In this document: one piece after another, positions 11,353 to 21,195 of the stretch | Position numbering within the stretch: the stretch's first letter is position 1 | How the letters are laid out: every line of letters begins with the position of its first letter | NCBI GenBank assembly: GCA_965153355.1 | Contig: OZ231127.1 | Span: forward strand, 92,070,001 to 92,134,000 | From: Flaccisagitta enflata | Lineage: Eukaryota; Chaetognatha; Sagittoidea; Aphragmophora | Direction of reading: 5' to 3' | DNA: 64,000 bases | Position numbers and translations under genes: made by a program | Notes under the pieces: model-generated | The model's input: the letters and a program-made list of their open reading frames with translations, nothing else | Databases searched by the model: none | Told to the model about the DNA's origin: nothing

Positions 11353-11496
11353 GTAACATCGGCGGAGGACAAAAATGCGAAAAAGAGCGATGGTGACTCC
11401 CTTGCAACAGTCACGAGTTTGGGTGATGCAACAAGTCTTCTAAACCATACCTCGACGTGGTCTGACACCTCGTCCATGACAATGAAAAAGAGAGAT
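11353..11496 (+). CDS. Candidate exon, Ser/Thr/Lys-rich segment
   Basis: A polypyrimidine acceptor (CCCTCCCTCTCAGAG|GTAACA) and a consensus donor (GAGAGAT|GTAAGT, GT at 11497) bound 48 codons, phase 0 to 0 if the second AG is used (AG at 11350 would give phase 1). The peptide is polar and charged (VTSAEDKNAKKSDGDS, later TSSMTMKKRD), low in hydrophobics and without Cys, as in a cytoplasmic tail or linker. No domain was recognised. It fits after the 7290 exon by phase, and membership of that gene is inferred. Confidence 0.45.
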
Positions 11497-11513
11497 GTAA
11501 GTTGAGAGAGGAA

Positions 11514-11730
11514 GTGACGCGGGGTCACAATATCGTTGCGGTCAGGTGGGCATGGGTATTTGATCCCCAGTCTCACCTCAACTCCACCCTTAAACCTCTC
11601 CCCCACACACTCACACACTTACTCACAGAGTAACAACTGCAGTTTTAAAAAAACGCGTGTTTTTCGGGTTTTTTTTCGACAAATTTTTTTTCGACAAAGC
11701 CTATTATAGAGTTGCGTGCCCGCCACTAAA
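11514..11730 (+). mobile_element. HINE-like sub-family C copy
   Basis: GTGACGCGGGGTCACAATAT then CGTTGCGGTC; the middle is C-rich; TTTTTCGGGTTTTTTTTCGAC precedes ACAAAGCCTATTATAGAGTTGCGTGCCCGCCACTAAAAG. The hairpin GTTGCG..CGCCAC is one base off. A 3' fragment (11767-11861) and a 5' fragment (11935-12025, ATCGTTGCGGACGGG) of the same sub-family follow. Confidence 0.6.
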
Positions 11731-12262
11731 AGTGCACAGGACCCCTGCCTCCATTTCATGTTCAATATCATGACATCTTTCAAACACCTGTACAACAGAC
11801 GGACGGACAAAGAGTGCGGTAGAAGTGCAGGGCGAGTGTAAAGAACACGCCACTAAAAAGAAAATTGACGAGGAATGTGCGCCCTGTTTAGTCGATATGG
11901 GGCAATGAAGTTGAATGAGACAGAGAACAAGAGACGCGGGGTCATAATATCGTTGCGGACGGGTAAGAAGGGGCACCCAACCCCAATCCACACCTCATGC
12001 CCCCCCCCCCCACATACACATCCTTGATTCAGTTTGGGACAGAGAGGGTTGTATGAAAATTTTCAATTATTGATTACTGACAGTCCTCAAAATCATTTAA
12101 TAAAGATATTAAAAATTAAAATGATGGTATGCAAAAAATAACATTTGTAATTCTTAAGTATATGAGCAGATATGTTTTGTAGAATTGATATGAATTATAA
12201 CACTTTGGTGATAATATTCAAACAAAAACAAAGCCGGAGGCCAAAGACTACAAAAAAACAAA

Positions 12263-12495
12263 AACAAGGCCAAGTAGGCCATTAAGGTGCGACATGTGCA
12301 TATGTGGATCGTCGAACGAATGCATTACCCGACCAACCAACCGACCAACCAACCATCGGACGAAGCCAGTTATAGAGGTGCTTTGTTGCATCTTAAAAGT
12401 AAAGTGTGGCGGACCGACGGATGGACCAATGGACGGATGGATTAACCAACGGACCGACAAAGCGATTGTTGAGTTGCGTAGCACGCGACTAAAAA
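12263..12495 (+). mobile_element. Sub-family D copy fused to a standard 3' end
   Basis: 12263-12399 is sub-family D (AACAAGGCCAAGTAGGCC, GGTGCGACATGTG, AGAGGTGCTTTGTTGCATCTTAAAA). It runs on into AAGTGTGGCGGACC..ACAAAGCGATTGTTGAGTTGCGTAGCACGCGACTAAAAA, a standard 3' end. Either two truncated copies abut or this is a recombinant. Another weak 3' end follows at 12541-12600. Confidence 0.55.
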
Positions 12496-12599
12496 TAACT
12501 AAATGCTCCGTTTCGCAATTTTGAATTCATGTTAACGGAAGCTCCCACGGACCAACAAACAGACAAAGCCACATACAGAGTTGCGCGTCCGCAGCTATT

Positions 12600-12841
12600 A
12601 GTCTCGGTTCAGTAAGAAAGCATAAACAATAGGTTGGGACCACCATGACGATTTTAGAAACACTCTTGCTCCAAGCACTTTTCATGTTCTTATCATATAA
12701 TCAAAGTTATATATACTTGGAAATCAATTTCGCCAGACCGTCATTGTTATTTGAACAGTGAGGCTTAAGGAAAAAAAAACAATTTTTTCCTCAGAAAAAA
12801 AAACATCTTTTCTGGAAGCATGGCTACTTCATAATTTCACG
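12600..12841. other. Unique non-coding DNA
   Basis: No exon or repeat of the recognised families was seen; two poly-A runs lie near 12770 and 12797. Confidence 0.4.
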
Positions 12842-12871
12842 GGCTCGTGTGTGTTTGTGTGTGTGTATTGA

Positions 12872-12951
<80 letters not shown>
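12842..12951 (+). repeat. (GT)n array
   Basis: GT dinucleotides with GTATTGATG and TATG interruptions. Confidence 0.95.
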
Positions 12952-12952
<1 letters not shown>

Positions 12953-13225
12953 TTGAGAGAGACCTTTATTGGACAAAGCGATTATCAGCCTACATAGATG
13001 AGCTTGAGGCCGGGTGAGTAGGCTGGAGGCCTACAGAGCAGATTTGAGCGTTGGACGGTTGCTTTGATGTCTTGGAGGGCCAAACTTAGACCTGAGTGCT
13101 AATTTGAGACCCAATAGCAGGACGGGGGGGGGGGTGGAAGGACGGTCGTCTGTAAATTCAAACCCGGGTCTATCAGGACATTGGTTCTTTTGACCGCAGG
13201 CCAAAGAGACGGACAGTCAGATATT

Positions 13226-13445
13226 AACAAGGCCGGATACACAACTACCCTATTTCCGTGCGGGTGGTCAGGGGCTGTATTTGAAGTCACTAGAGTATCT
13301 GGGCAGGAGCAGTAAGGCCAGAGACCCCAAACTGAAACAGGTTGCCCGAGGGCAATATGTGGTCAGTGATACCCATTGCCCCACTTTGCATGATTGTAAA
13401 TTCGATTGAGAGGAGGCAGGGTAGCAGCCCCGGAGTAGGGCAGGA
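13226..13445 (+). mobile_element. HINE-like 5' half joined to clamp-family 5' end
   Basis: 13226-13333 is AACAAGGCCGGATACACAAC..GGGCAGGAGCAGTAAGGCC, the 5' half of the main family. At about 13335 it switches to CAGGTTGCCCGAGGGCAATATGTGGTCAGTGATACCCATTGCCC, the clamp-family start, ending near GGCAGGGTAGCAGCCCC. This junction resembles the complete nested insertion at 42641-43538. Confidence 0.6.
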
Positions 13446-13570
13446 ATTACCACACTGTTATCTCACCGATGCATTTTATTATGGAGAAATGAGTTATGAA
13501 GGGGGGCAAGCTAAAGAAATTGTGGTATATCATGGGAAGATATTGACTCGTGACCAATTTACATGATTCG
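13446..13570 (+). other. Open non-repetitive segment, possible terminal exon
   Basis: After AG at 13441, a frame reads ELPHCYLTDAFYYGEMSYEG and continues to a TGA near 13565. Codon use is mixed, but the segment follows directly on a clamp-family end and could be that element's core, so it is not called a gene. Confidence 0.2.
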
Positions 13571-13589
13571 TGATTCAGATATGCTTAAT

Positions 13590-14120
13590 GGGATTAAAGT
13601 ACCGTCCAAAAAGGCAGTGTTGCCATGTTTTTGTTAATAATTTCTTAATGGATTGATAGAAAACCTTTGAAATGGTCTAGTTTGAAAGATATTTGATAGT
13701 AGAGTGTAAGAAAATGGGGGATGAGAGCCCCTGAGGGGCCCTCTAGGGGGCCCTAAAAGAGCCCAAAACGGCAAAAATAGCCAAAAATGACCAGAATTAC
13801 AATTTTTTTGTTGGTATTTCAATTTCATTGTCATAAGAGGAGTAAATTTGCTTTCAAGAAATTGTTTTGTGGTCTGGGAGAACAGTAACAAAGATTAGAA
13901 TCCTTTGGGGACCCCATTCAGGGGGGCCCACGTGCTCGAAACAACCAAATGGACACCATCAGAAATGCTGAATGTGACTAAAATCATGATTCTATGGTCG
14001 TTTTTTCTGCTTTATTATTATTCAAGGAGTAAAATTGTTGTCGAGATACTGTCATCCTGCAAACTATAACCAAAATGATGGTTAAGGGCTCTTGGAGGTC
14101 CTATTCAGGGGTCCTTAAGT
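13590..14120 (+). repeat. Degenerate repeat of about 170-180 bp with GGGGCCC blocks
   Basis: Three diverged units each contain a block like GAGAGCCCCTGAGGGGCCCT (13730, 13905, 14080), then AAAACGACCAAAAT-type text and TTCATTGTCATAAGAGGAGTAAA. A fourth unit lies at 16490-16650. The GGGGCCC block is self-complementary. Confidence 0.55.
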
Positions 14121-14215
14121 AGTTGAAAAAAGCCAAATTAGTTCCATCCATCCATCCATAGCACAGTTCTTTTTGATGATTTTTGAACCTAACTTGGCTC
14201 TTTTATAAGCTCTCT

Positions 14216-14345
14216 TCATTCATTTGTTCATTTATTCATTCATTCATTCATTCATTCATTCATTTATCCATTCATTCATTTATCCATTCATTCATTTATC
14301 CATTCATTCATTTATCCATTCATTTATCCATTCATCCATCCAATC
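14216..14345 (+). repeat. (ATTC)n / ATCC array
   Basis: ATTC units with a higher-order ATTCATTTATCC repeat at about 14260-14330. Confidence 0.9.
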
Positions 14346-14514
14346 ATTCTTTCCTTCCTTCACTCTCATACACTCTGATTTCACTTATTATGGATTTTAA
14401 AGAAACAAATCTTGAAATTTTTCACTTTTGCAAAGTTAGGAATAATGGAAACCACCAATTGAATGATTGTATGTATTGTAGTGCTTTTCAAAACTGATCA
14501 AATGCAATTTGAAA

Positions 14515-14600
14515 TCCCAGCTTCAAGCAAAAAATCCAACCTTGTGGCCCAAACCTTGGCCCTAATGTTGAAGTCCCAGCCCTAAGGCCTAAATCCAGGC
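14515..14600 (-). mobile_element. Clamp-family core fragment
   Basis: Words such as GGCCCAAACCTTGGCCCTA and AAGGCCTAAATCCAGGCC are diverged units of the 20-bp clamp core (compare 17039-17460). Core text resumes after 14904 (TAAATCCCAGCTC), so the next element appears inserted into it. Confidence 0.45.
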
Positions 14601-14904
14601 CTGCATATAGTTGCATATCCCCCCCTCCGGCAGGGTAGTAGAAAATCAAAGGATTAGAAAATGGGAAAGGAAATCAAAGGGATGAAAAAATATGGTAGAT
14701 TTTACACTTTGGGCAGCACTGAAATGTAATATTTAGGTACCACAACACTTTTTTTGCACTATTTACACCAATTCATTACTATATAGGGGTATATGGGGAA
14801 GAAAATCAAATGTAGTTTGACCCTACGGGGAAAAAAATAAAAGGACCAGGGAGGGGGGACGGGGGAGAAGAAACCAAAGGTTGTGCAACTATATACATCC
14901 CTGC
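14601..14904. mobile_element. MITE-like element with TATAGTTGCA ends
   Basis: It starts CTGCATATAGTTGCATATCC and ends GTGCAACTATATACATCC, an imperfect inverted repeat. G-runs followed by AAATAAAA or AAAATCAAA lie near both ends in the same orientation (14640 and 14826). A second copy is at 54595-54818. There is no coding capacity. Confidence 0.5.
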
Positions 14905-15186
14905 CTAAATCCCAGCTCTATGAAATGAAAGGAAATGAAATTTATTTGAAATGAAATGATATCTATTTCTCCGGGTATCTAGTCTACGCGATTACAATTG
15001 ATGTCAGTTATTTTTCTGGATGGGTTGCAAATAAGCCTAAATCTCAGTCGAAATCTAAACTGCTAGAAGAAGGCCGTATTAGGAAACGTATCTGGCTTAG
15101 TATTCTAGATATGGCATTATTCCGCTTAATAACAATTTCTCTGGATTTTGTTCATCTCATTCATTTTCTTTTTTCAACTTTTAATC

Positions 15187-15391
15187 TTTTTTAGGTCGCG
15201 TGCTATGCGACTCTACAACCCGCTTTGTCAGTCCGTCGGTCCGTCAGTCCATCCATTGGTCCATCACACTTAACTTTTTGGGATTTTTGAGGTTTTTGGC
15301 CTCACTGGTCCTGCTCAAATGATCTGCTGACCTCAATTATGGCCCCTGCCCACCCGCACGCGACTGGGGTAGCCGTGTATCTGGCCTTGTT
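15187..15391 (-). mobile_element. HINE-like element, 205 bp, minus
   Basis: Reads in reverse: TTTTTTAGGTCGCGTGCTATGCGACTC, ACCCGCTTTGTCAGTCCGTC, CACCCGCACGCGACTGGGG, GTGTATCTGGCCTTGTT. The hairpin arms GTCGCGTGC/ATGCGAC carry one change. Confidence 0.7.
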
Positions 15392-15880
15392 TGTCATAAA
15401 AATATTGCGTCTGAAATAATAAGGCGCTATTTTGGAATGGGATCCAATAAGATAACTAAATGGCAAAAAAAGGAGACTTGCCTTCCTACATTATTTTTCT
15501 TCAGATGAAGGTAAAACTTAAAGCAAAAGGATTGAATAGATCGTTATAGGGCCTGAGATTAATAAATTAAAAAATCTTTGAAACAACCAAAAATTTGTCC
15601 AAGAAATAACACAACCTGACTTTGCTTGACTCGAACTGATACAATCTTTAAAGACATAAAAAAGAGATTTCTTTCCCCAAGAGTCAAATGGAAATGTTCA
15701 AGCAAATTTTGACGTCACATAAGTCCTTTACGTTTACTTACTTTAAATCAGTCTTAACAAGCCTCAAATCAGCCCTTTCCAGTCCAGATCAGTCACTTCA
15801 CGCCTCAAATCAATCCTCATGGGCTTCAAATTGGCCTTGCTAGCTTCCCAAGACCTCACATCAGCTTTTAGGAAGCTTTC
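15392..15880. other. Unique non-coding DNA
   Basis: CCTCAAATCAGCCCTT-type words at 15765-15900 resemble diverged clamp core, so repeat-derived. No exon was supported. Confidence 0.4.
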
Positions 15881-15899
15881 AGGCTTTCATAAGCCCTCA

Positions 15900-16425
15900 A
15901 TCAGCCCTCTACAGTCAGTCCCAATTCTGTAATAATCCATGTAATAGTATCTGAACATATTTCGGCAAACCAAACTTTTTTCCATCTGGGCATATTTCAG
16001 TTTTAAAAGTTTGATTTTCTCAGTTGTGGCCTTTGTAAGATCTGAAAAAATTCCATAGACGTTTTTCTTGTTCACGATCTACAATGATTTTAAACTGATT
16101 TTTTCACTTAAATTCTAGAAGAAATACGTTCATAAATGCTATACCATTAAATCATATCATTGGATTTTATTCATCCCTCTTTAACTTTCCATCTCATCAA
16201 TTCTTTAAGTATTGGATAGCAAAATCAGAGTAGATAGGATGAGAACTTTGAAATCGCTTTGCTACTTTGTATTCACGATTCGTAATTAATGGGAAGTACA
16301 TATACAAACATACCATCGTCCAATTCTTGGTCATTCCGACCCAAAATTGTGTGCTGAATGCCGGAAAAACCGTCTCGAAATATTTTTAGCTGTAATATTT
16401 TCGTCAGTCTGCTGATCTTTACAGC
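15900..16425 (-). repeat. Dispersed repeat, copy 1 (inverted partner at 23492)
   Basis: On the minus strand, GACGAAAATATTACAGCTAA, CAGCACACAATTTTGGG and GAATTGGACGATGGTATGTTTG match 23505-23650 closely, and GAATTGGGACTGACTG at the far end matches 23761. This copy has about 240 bp of additional middle sequence. A 62-codon minus frame starting MNKKNVYGIFSDLT (15887-16075) is present but lacks splice support. Confidence 0.6.
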
Positions 16426-16489
16426 CTTCTTGATGATGGAAATAAGAAAATAATTGTTTTCTTTATTATTTTTAAACGGGTTGAAGAAA

Positions 16490-16650
16490 AAACTTGGTAT
16501 TGGTCTCGTTTGAAAGATATTAAAAGATTAAAGATAGGTCATGAAAATGTTCAGGATGAGGGCCTGTGAAGGGTCCTTCAGGGGCCCCTTAAGGGCCCAA
16601 AATGACCAAAATGGCAAAATATCACCAAAATCATTAGTCCCTTCTGTTTT
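16490..16650 (+). repeat. Fourth copy of the GGGGCCC-block repeat
   Basis: GGTATTGGTCTCGTTTGAAAGATATT and GGGTCCTTCAGGGGCCCCTTAAGGGCCC match the units at 13590-14120. Confidence 0.5.
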
Positions 16651-16673
16651 TTTTCTTCAACAAATCCAAATCA

Positions 16674-17676
16674 GGCCGGATACATGGCTATCCAAATTGT
16701 GTGTTGTGGGCTGGGGTAGTAATAAATGACCCCTATATAAGTATAAATGGATGTGTGGTAGCTAGAGGTGATGCAGCTTCAAAGGGGCCGATGACCTATG
16801 CTTAGTGAGCTCTAGCCTCTATGATGAGAACTGAACCTGAAATGTTAGTTTTGGCATAAGACTGATACTGAGCCTTGAAGCTGGTATTTGAGCCTTTAGG
16901 CTGGTATTTGAGCCTTGAGGCTAGTATTTGAGCCCCCTTGAGGCTAGTTTTGGGCAATATTTAACGATGACCTATGCTTTCACATATGCAGAAATTTCTC
17001 CTCCTCCTTCTTCTCCGTCCGTACCCCCCCCCGCCTCATGGCCCAAATCCTGGCCTTGAGGCCCAAATCCGGGCCTTGAGGCCCAAATCCCAGGCTTGCG
17101 GCCCAAATCCCAGCTTTGAGGCCTAAATCCTAGCCTCCAGGCCCAAATCCCAGCCTTGAGGTTCAAATCCCAGCCTTGAGGTGCAAATCCTAGCCTTGGG
17201 GCTCAAAAATATCCAACCTTGAGGCTCAAATCCTAGCCTTCTGGCCCAGAACCTTGCCTTGAAGCCCAAAACCTAGCTTTGAGGCCCAGATCCCAGCCTT
17301 GAGGCCCAAACCCCAGGCTTGAGGCTCAAATTCCAGCCTATAGGCCAAAATTCCAGCCTTGAGGCCCAAAACCCAGCGTTGAGATAAAAACCTAGCCTAA
17401 AGGCCAAAATTCCAGCCTGGAGGCCCAAATCCCAGCCTCGAGGCCCAGAAACTTACTAAGCATGGGTCATCAGGCCCTTCGGAGCCACTACCCCTCTAAC
17501 CATCTCAAACCCACATATACTCACAGGAGCAATGGGTGCAACTGACCATCTAACGCTTTTGCGACTATTGAGCATTGAAGCTGGTAGTTGAGCCTTGAAG
17601 ATAGAGTTTGAACCTCTTGGCTGGAATTTGAGCCTTTTGGCTGGAATTTGAGCCTCTTGGCCGCTGCCCAAAAAAG
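16674..17676. mobile_element. Nested and rearranged clamp-family copies
   Basis: A 70-bp HINE-like 5' fragment (16674-16735) is followed by a clamp end (CAAAGGGGCCGATGACCTATGC, 16781-16802) and GAGGCTGGTATTTGAGCCTT core units (16860-16945). Then the opposite strand: ATGACCTATGCTTTCACATA (16966), about 21 units of a 20-bp core CCCAAATCCCAGCCTTGAGG (17039-17455), GGGTCATCAGGCCCTTCGGA (17463) and CTAACGCTTTTGCGACT (17550), the reverse of the clamp 5' end. GGCTGGAATTTGAGCC units and GGCCGCTGCCCAAAAAAGG close it. At least two copies are involved. Confidence 0.6.
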
Positions 17677-17737
17677 GCTAACCAACTAGGCAGGAGCAAT
17701 AAGGCAATAACTGTCTGTAAATGTCGAGAAAGTAAAG

Positions 17738-17825
17738 TTTGATGGATGGACTGATCAACGGATGGACCTAAGGTTGGACCAAAAGGAAGTCGGACAAAGC
17801 ATGTATTCGCGTGCATGCGACAAAA
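17738..17825 (+). mobile_element. HINE-like 3'-end fragment
   Basis: GATGGATGGACTG..GTCGGACAAAGCATG then TTCGCGTGCATGCGACAAAA: the 3' block and an imperfect hairpin. Confidence 0.45.
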
Positions 17826-17829
17826 TATC

Positions 17830-18511
17830 ACAACCAGTTGCTCAAGGGCGATATGTGGTCAGCAATACCCATTGCCCTGCTTTGCATGGTTGTAGATTTG
17901 AGTAGGGGGAAGCAGGGCAGTGGCCCAAAGGGAGCAAAGTCTTGTAGAACATAGGGGGACTTCCTTCTGTCTGTTTGTCTTAAGGGCTGATATGAAGCCT
18001 GAAAAGACTGATTGTAGTCCTGGGAGGGCTGGTTTCAGACTTGAGAAAGCAGATTTCAGGGCTGAGAAGGCAGATATCAGTTCTCAGATGGAGGATTTTA
18101 GGCCTGAGAGAGCAGATTTTAGGCCTGAGAGAGCAGATTATAAGTCCAAGAGGGCAGAGTTTCGGCCTGAGAGAGCAGATTTCAGGCTTTTTGCGGCCAG
18201 TTTACAGGCCTGAAAGGGCAAATTTTAGGCCTGAGAAGGCAGATTCCAGGCCTACCCTGAAATCAAAAGCTACTGATACCAGCAAAACCTTTATTGTGCC
18301 TAGAATATTTATTTTTACCTACCATTTATTTATACACAATTCCATAACACTGGTTCTAGCAGTTAAGCTTCCACACAGTTTTGGGTAAAAATGTGGCTTA
18401 CCCCATGTGAGGTTTCTATAAAAACTGATAAACTGACTTCTGTAGCTTTATATCGATGTTCCCCCTGTGTTCTACAGGACTTCGTCCCTTATGGGACCGC
18501 TGCCCAAAAAA
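17830..18511 (+). mobile_element. Clamp-family element, CTGTAGAACACAGG type
   Basis: Start: TTGCTCAAGGGCGATATGTGGTCAGCAATACCCATTGCCC. Then GCAGGGCAGTGGCCC and GTCTTGTAGAACATAGGGGG. The core (about 17995-18255) is a 21-bp repeat of GGCCTGAGAGAGCAGATTTC. The end is CCCCCTGTGTTCTACAGGAC then TTCGTCCCTTATGGGACCGCTGCCCAAAA. The two ends are inverted repeats of about 45 bp with short internal hairpins. The core 'reads' in frame because its period is a multiple of three; it is not a gene. Confidence 0.65.
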
Positions 18512-18690
18512 CCTTCTCAGGCCTCTAATCATCCTCTTTGGGCTTCAAATTTGCCCCCTCAGCCCTCAGTTCATGGATGGATAGACGGGCGACTTCCCTG
18601 CTACCCCCACTCAAATTCACAATCATGAAAAGCAGTGTAAGGGGTATTGCTGACCACATATTGCCCTTGAGCGACTGGTTTGGCCTGAAG
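18512..18690 (-). mobile_element. Clamp-family 5' half, minus
   Basis: TAGACGGGCGACTTCCCTGC, GGGGTATTGCTGACCACATATTGCCCTTGAGCGACTGG are the reverse of the clamp 5' end, so this copy faces away from its neighbour at 17830. Confidence 0.6.
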
Positions 18691-19160
18691 TAGGCAAGAA
18701 GCAAGTGGGAAATCAAGGAGATTTAGGTGCAAAAAAAAGAGTGTCAGAATTTGCAAACCGCGTTACACAGCATAGTTACGGCTCAAAATTCATCTCAAAT
18801 ACAAAATTTTACTCATAAGCTACTAGATCTTTGATCCGAATGACCAGTCTCATGTTTTTTTGCCCGTGAAATTTGATGTAAAATAAAGAACAAGGAGAAG
18901 TAGTCGGAAAATCATTGTTTGTGCCTCCAAATAGCATGGTAAATTAAAGGCGTCAGGATGGCATTCTAAAACATTGTCTGGGAAATCCAAATCTGGTTTC
19001 AGATTCTTTTTCCTATGACGCTGAAAAACGCTGTAAAAAAAAACCGTGCAATGTTTTCTTGAGTAAATGTGAGTAAATGAAATGCGCATAACTGACGCAA
19101 ACGAATTACAACATGTCTTTTGATGAGGCAGTTGACATTTGTTAGTTTTATTATCTTCTT

Positions 19161-19375
19161 TTTTTAGTCGCGTGCTACGCTACTCTACATCCCACTTTGT
19201 TGGTCCGTCCGTCAATCTGTCCGTCCGTCCGTTGGTCATTTGTCCGTCACACTTTACTTTTTTGGGGTTTTTGCGTTTTTTGGCCTTACTGCTCCTGCCC
19301 AAATGATCTGGTGACCTCAATTTCTGCCCCTGCCCAACCGCACGCAACTGGGGTAGCCGTGTATCCAGCCTTGTT
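19161..19375 (-). mobile_element. HINE-like element, 215 bp, minus
   Basis: TTTTTAGTCGCGTGCTACGCTACTC, CACTTTGTTGGTCCGTCC, TTTTTTGGCCTTACTGCTCC, CGCACGCAACTGGGGTAGCC and GTATCCAGCCTTGTT. Both hairpin and sub-terminal arm have single changes. Confidence 0.7.
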
Positions 19376-20083
19376 TTGTATAATGTAGGGAAGTCAATGT
19401 AACGGATACAGTCAAGGAGGCCAGCAAAAATGTAATATCAGAATTTAGTTACCCGCTTTCTAGGGGGCCCAAGACTGATACATAGTCAAATTGTAATAAA
19501 GCATGGTCTGAACTTGTTGAATTTCGCTATCACTATCCACTAAGTCAATTTTTTTAAAAATCTAATTATGTTAAAAACTTAAGTTTTAACTAAGTTCTCT
19601 ACAAAAGATAACTGTGGTCAAACAAAGCCGCTGTAACAAAATGTAGATTAACCGTAGTATCTCTGAAGCATACTGATTCCAAATCTGTTTTCATCTTTTG
19701 TCTGCGATGACGCCCTAAGACGCCACAATAAAAAGAAACAGCATATGTTTTACTAAAGAAATCAAAGGAAGGCCTCGATTTACTTCCTCAAATCTGTTTT
19801 GTTTTAAGTGAATGATTTTACTGATCAGTTGAGAAAGTGACAGAAACGTCAACAAACATATAATTATAGAGATATTTTTTGAAATGCACAAATTTCTCAA
19901 ATTCTAGCATGTGATATATCAAATGAAAGCTAAAACAATTCTTCTTTTGATAATGATGAAAAATTTTATTTTGAAATTGATCCAAATTCTTGGTTTACTT
20001 CCCTATATAATGGCTGAAGTTCACACTTGTATTCAAAATGATTGTTGGGAAAAAAGTTGAAGTCAGTTTGACTTTTTGACATA
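19376..20083. other. Unique AT-rich DNA, no gene seen
   Basis: No splice-bounded exon and no recognised repeat. Confidence 0.4.
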
Positions 20084-20260
20084 CAGTTGAACCCCGCTCT
20101 AACGGATTTCAGAGGACTAACAAGTTTTAATTATAAGCAGAATTCTGTTATAGCCAATATAAGAAATAAAAGAAAACCAATTGTTGAAGGGACTAAAAAC
20201 TAATGTTTGTTATAGGCGGAAATCCGTTAGAAGCGGGTCCATTAGAGTGGGGTTCAACTG
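20084..20260. mobile_element. Tc1/mariner-type MITE, 177 bp
   Basis: The flanking dinucleotide is TA on both sides (20082-20083 and 20261-20262). The left end CAGTTGAACCCCGCTCTAAC and the inverted right end GTTAGAGTGGGGTTCAACTG-like text match over about 21 of 23 bases. Starting with CAGT and duplicating TA is typical of mariner/pogo elements. The interior has no coding capacity. Related copies are at 52766-52932 and 34696-35040. Confidence 0.8.
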
Positions 20261-20439
20261 TAGTCCATTTTATTGGTAAGTTGTGGCTCTCAATCGACTG
20301 AATGAGCCTTCAAACGAAATTGATAGAGTAAGTAAATTTGATAATTCTCTTTCATTTGGCGCCAAGCAGAATGATTTTTTCAGTCTTTTCTCTTAAATAT
20401 TCTAAATAAATTTTTTTCATTTTTTTATGATTTGATTTA

Positions 20440-20642
20440 AGATTCAGATTCAGATTCAGAATACTCCAGTAGAGAAAGACGAAGCGTCTGTTGATCTGGA
20501 GATCGTCAAAAACACAACTCTACATTCTAAGTTAACCCCATCACGAATTTTTAACGGTTCCCCTCCCCTATTGTCCATTCTCAGCAAATCGTCCACTCCT
20601 ATTGTTCATTTTCCTTCACTGTCTTTGTCTTTGTCTTTGTCT
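20440..20642. other. Short repeats near a candidate exon
   Basis: GATTCAGATTCAGATTCAGA (about 20442) and TTTGTCTTTGTCTTTGTCTT (about 20622) are small hexamer runs. The rest is unique. Confidence 0.5.
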
Positions 20643-20870
20643 TCATTGTCTCTCCTCTTGGCGACCCGTTGGTCGCGCAGTGGCCATCGCCTCCCGAATT
20701 TCCGCCATGAAAGTCGCCATGTCTGCTCTCAGTTCGGCGACCTCTTCTGACTGTTGTTGCCGCTGTTGTTGTTGTTGCTGTCTCGGCGGTGGCGGCGGCA
20801 GTTGCTCTCTCTGCTGCCGAGGTTGTCCCTGCCGCTGTTGTTGTTGTTGCTGCCTCTCCTCTTGGTGCGA
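20643..20870 (-). CDS. Candidate terminal exon: Gln/Pro-rich plus coiled coil
   Basis: On the minus strand a frame reads polyQ/R text, a five-proline run, a second QQQQQQRQQQ stretch, then SEEVAELRADMATFMAEIRE followed by about 17 residues and a TGA at 20645-20643. Codons within the Gln tracts mix CAA and CAG, and the ELRADMATFMAEI segment has coiled-coil heptad spacing; both point to real coding sequence. The 5' limit is uncertain: an in-frame TAG lies about 40 bases beyond, and an AG near 20858 could be the acceptor. A retroelement gag-like fragment is an alternative. Confidence 0.4.
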   Translation of the reverse strand, partial: SHQEERQQQQQQRQGQPRQQREQLPPPPPRQQQQQQRQQQSEEVAELRADMATFMAEIREAMATARPTGRQEERQ

Positions 20871-20895
20871 TTGAGTGCGAAAGAGTGTATTTATG

Positions 20896-21195
20896 TTTGT
20901 TTGAGCATGCGAATACTAGACAACATGTTTATGAGTGTCGCTTATCTTTGAGGGTGTTTTTGAGAATTTTAGCTTATTTAGCTCATTAAGCTAGTCTTTC
21001 TTTTTGGATTTTAAATGCGATAAATGAATAAATGTTTTGATACATGTTTAAGCAAGCAAATACTACACCAGGAAGCATGTCCGTGAGCATAGCTGGTCTT
21101 CTATAAGAGTAGTTTTGAGTACTTTAGGTCATCAAGCTCATTTAGCTCAGTTTTATTTTTCTCTTATTTTTAGCGCGATCAATACATACAATTAC
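20896..21195 (+). repeat. Diverged tandem duplication of about 150 bp
   Basis: Two units share GCAAATACTA-like starts (20910, 21056), GAGTAGTTTTGAGTACTTTAG versus GTGTTTTTGAGAATTTTAG, TCATTTAGCTC..GTTTT and GCGATAAATGAATAAA versus GCGATCAATACATACA. The spacing is about 147-150 bp. Confidence 0.5.

Noticed and set aside
17830-18255. Arg/Ala/Asp repeat protein in the clamp core
   Set aside because: The 21-bp period keeps frame by chance; the same core occurs in other copies with shifts and inversions.
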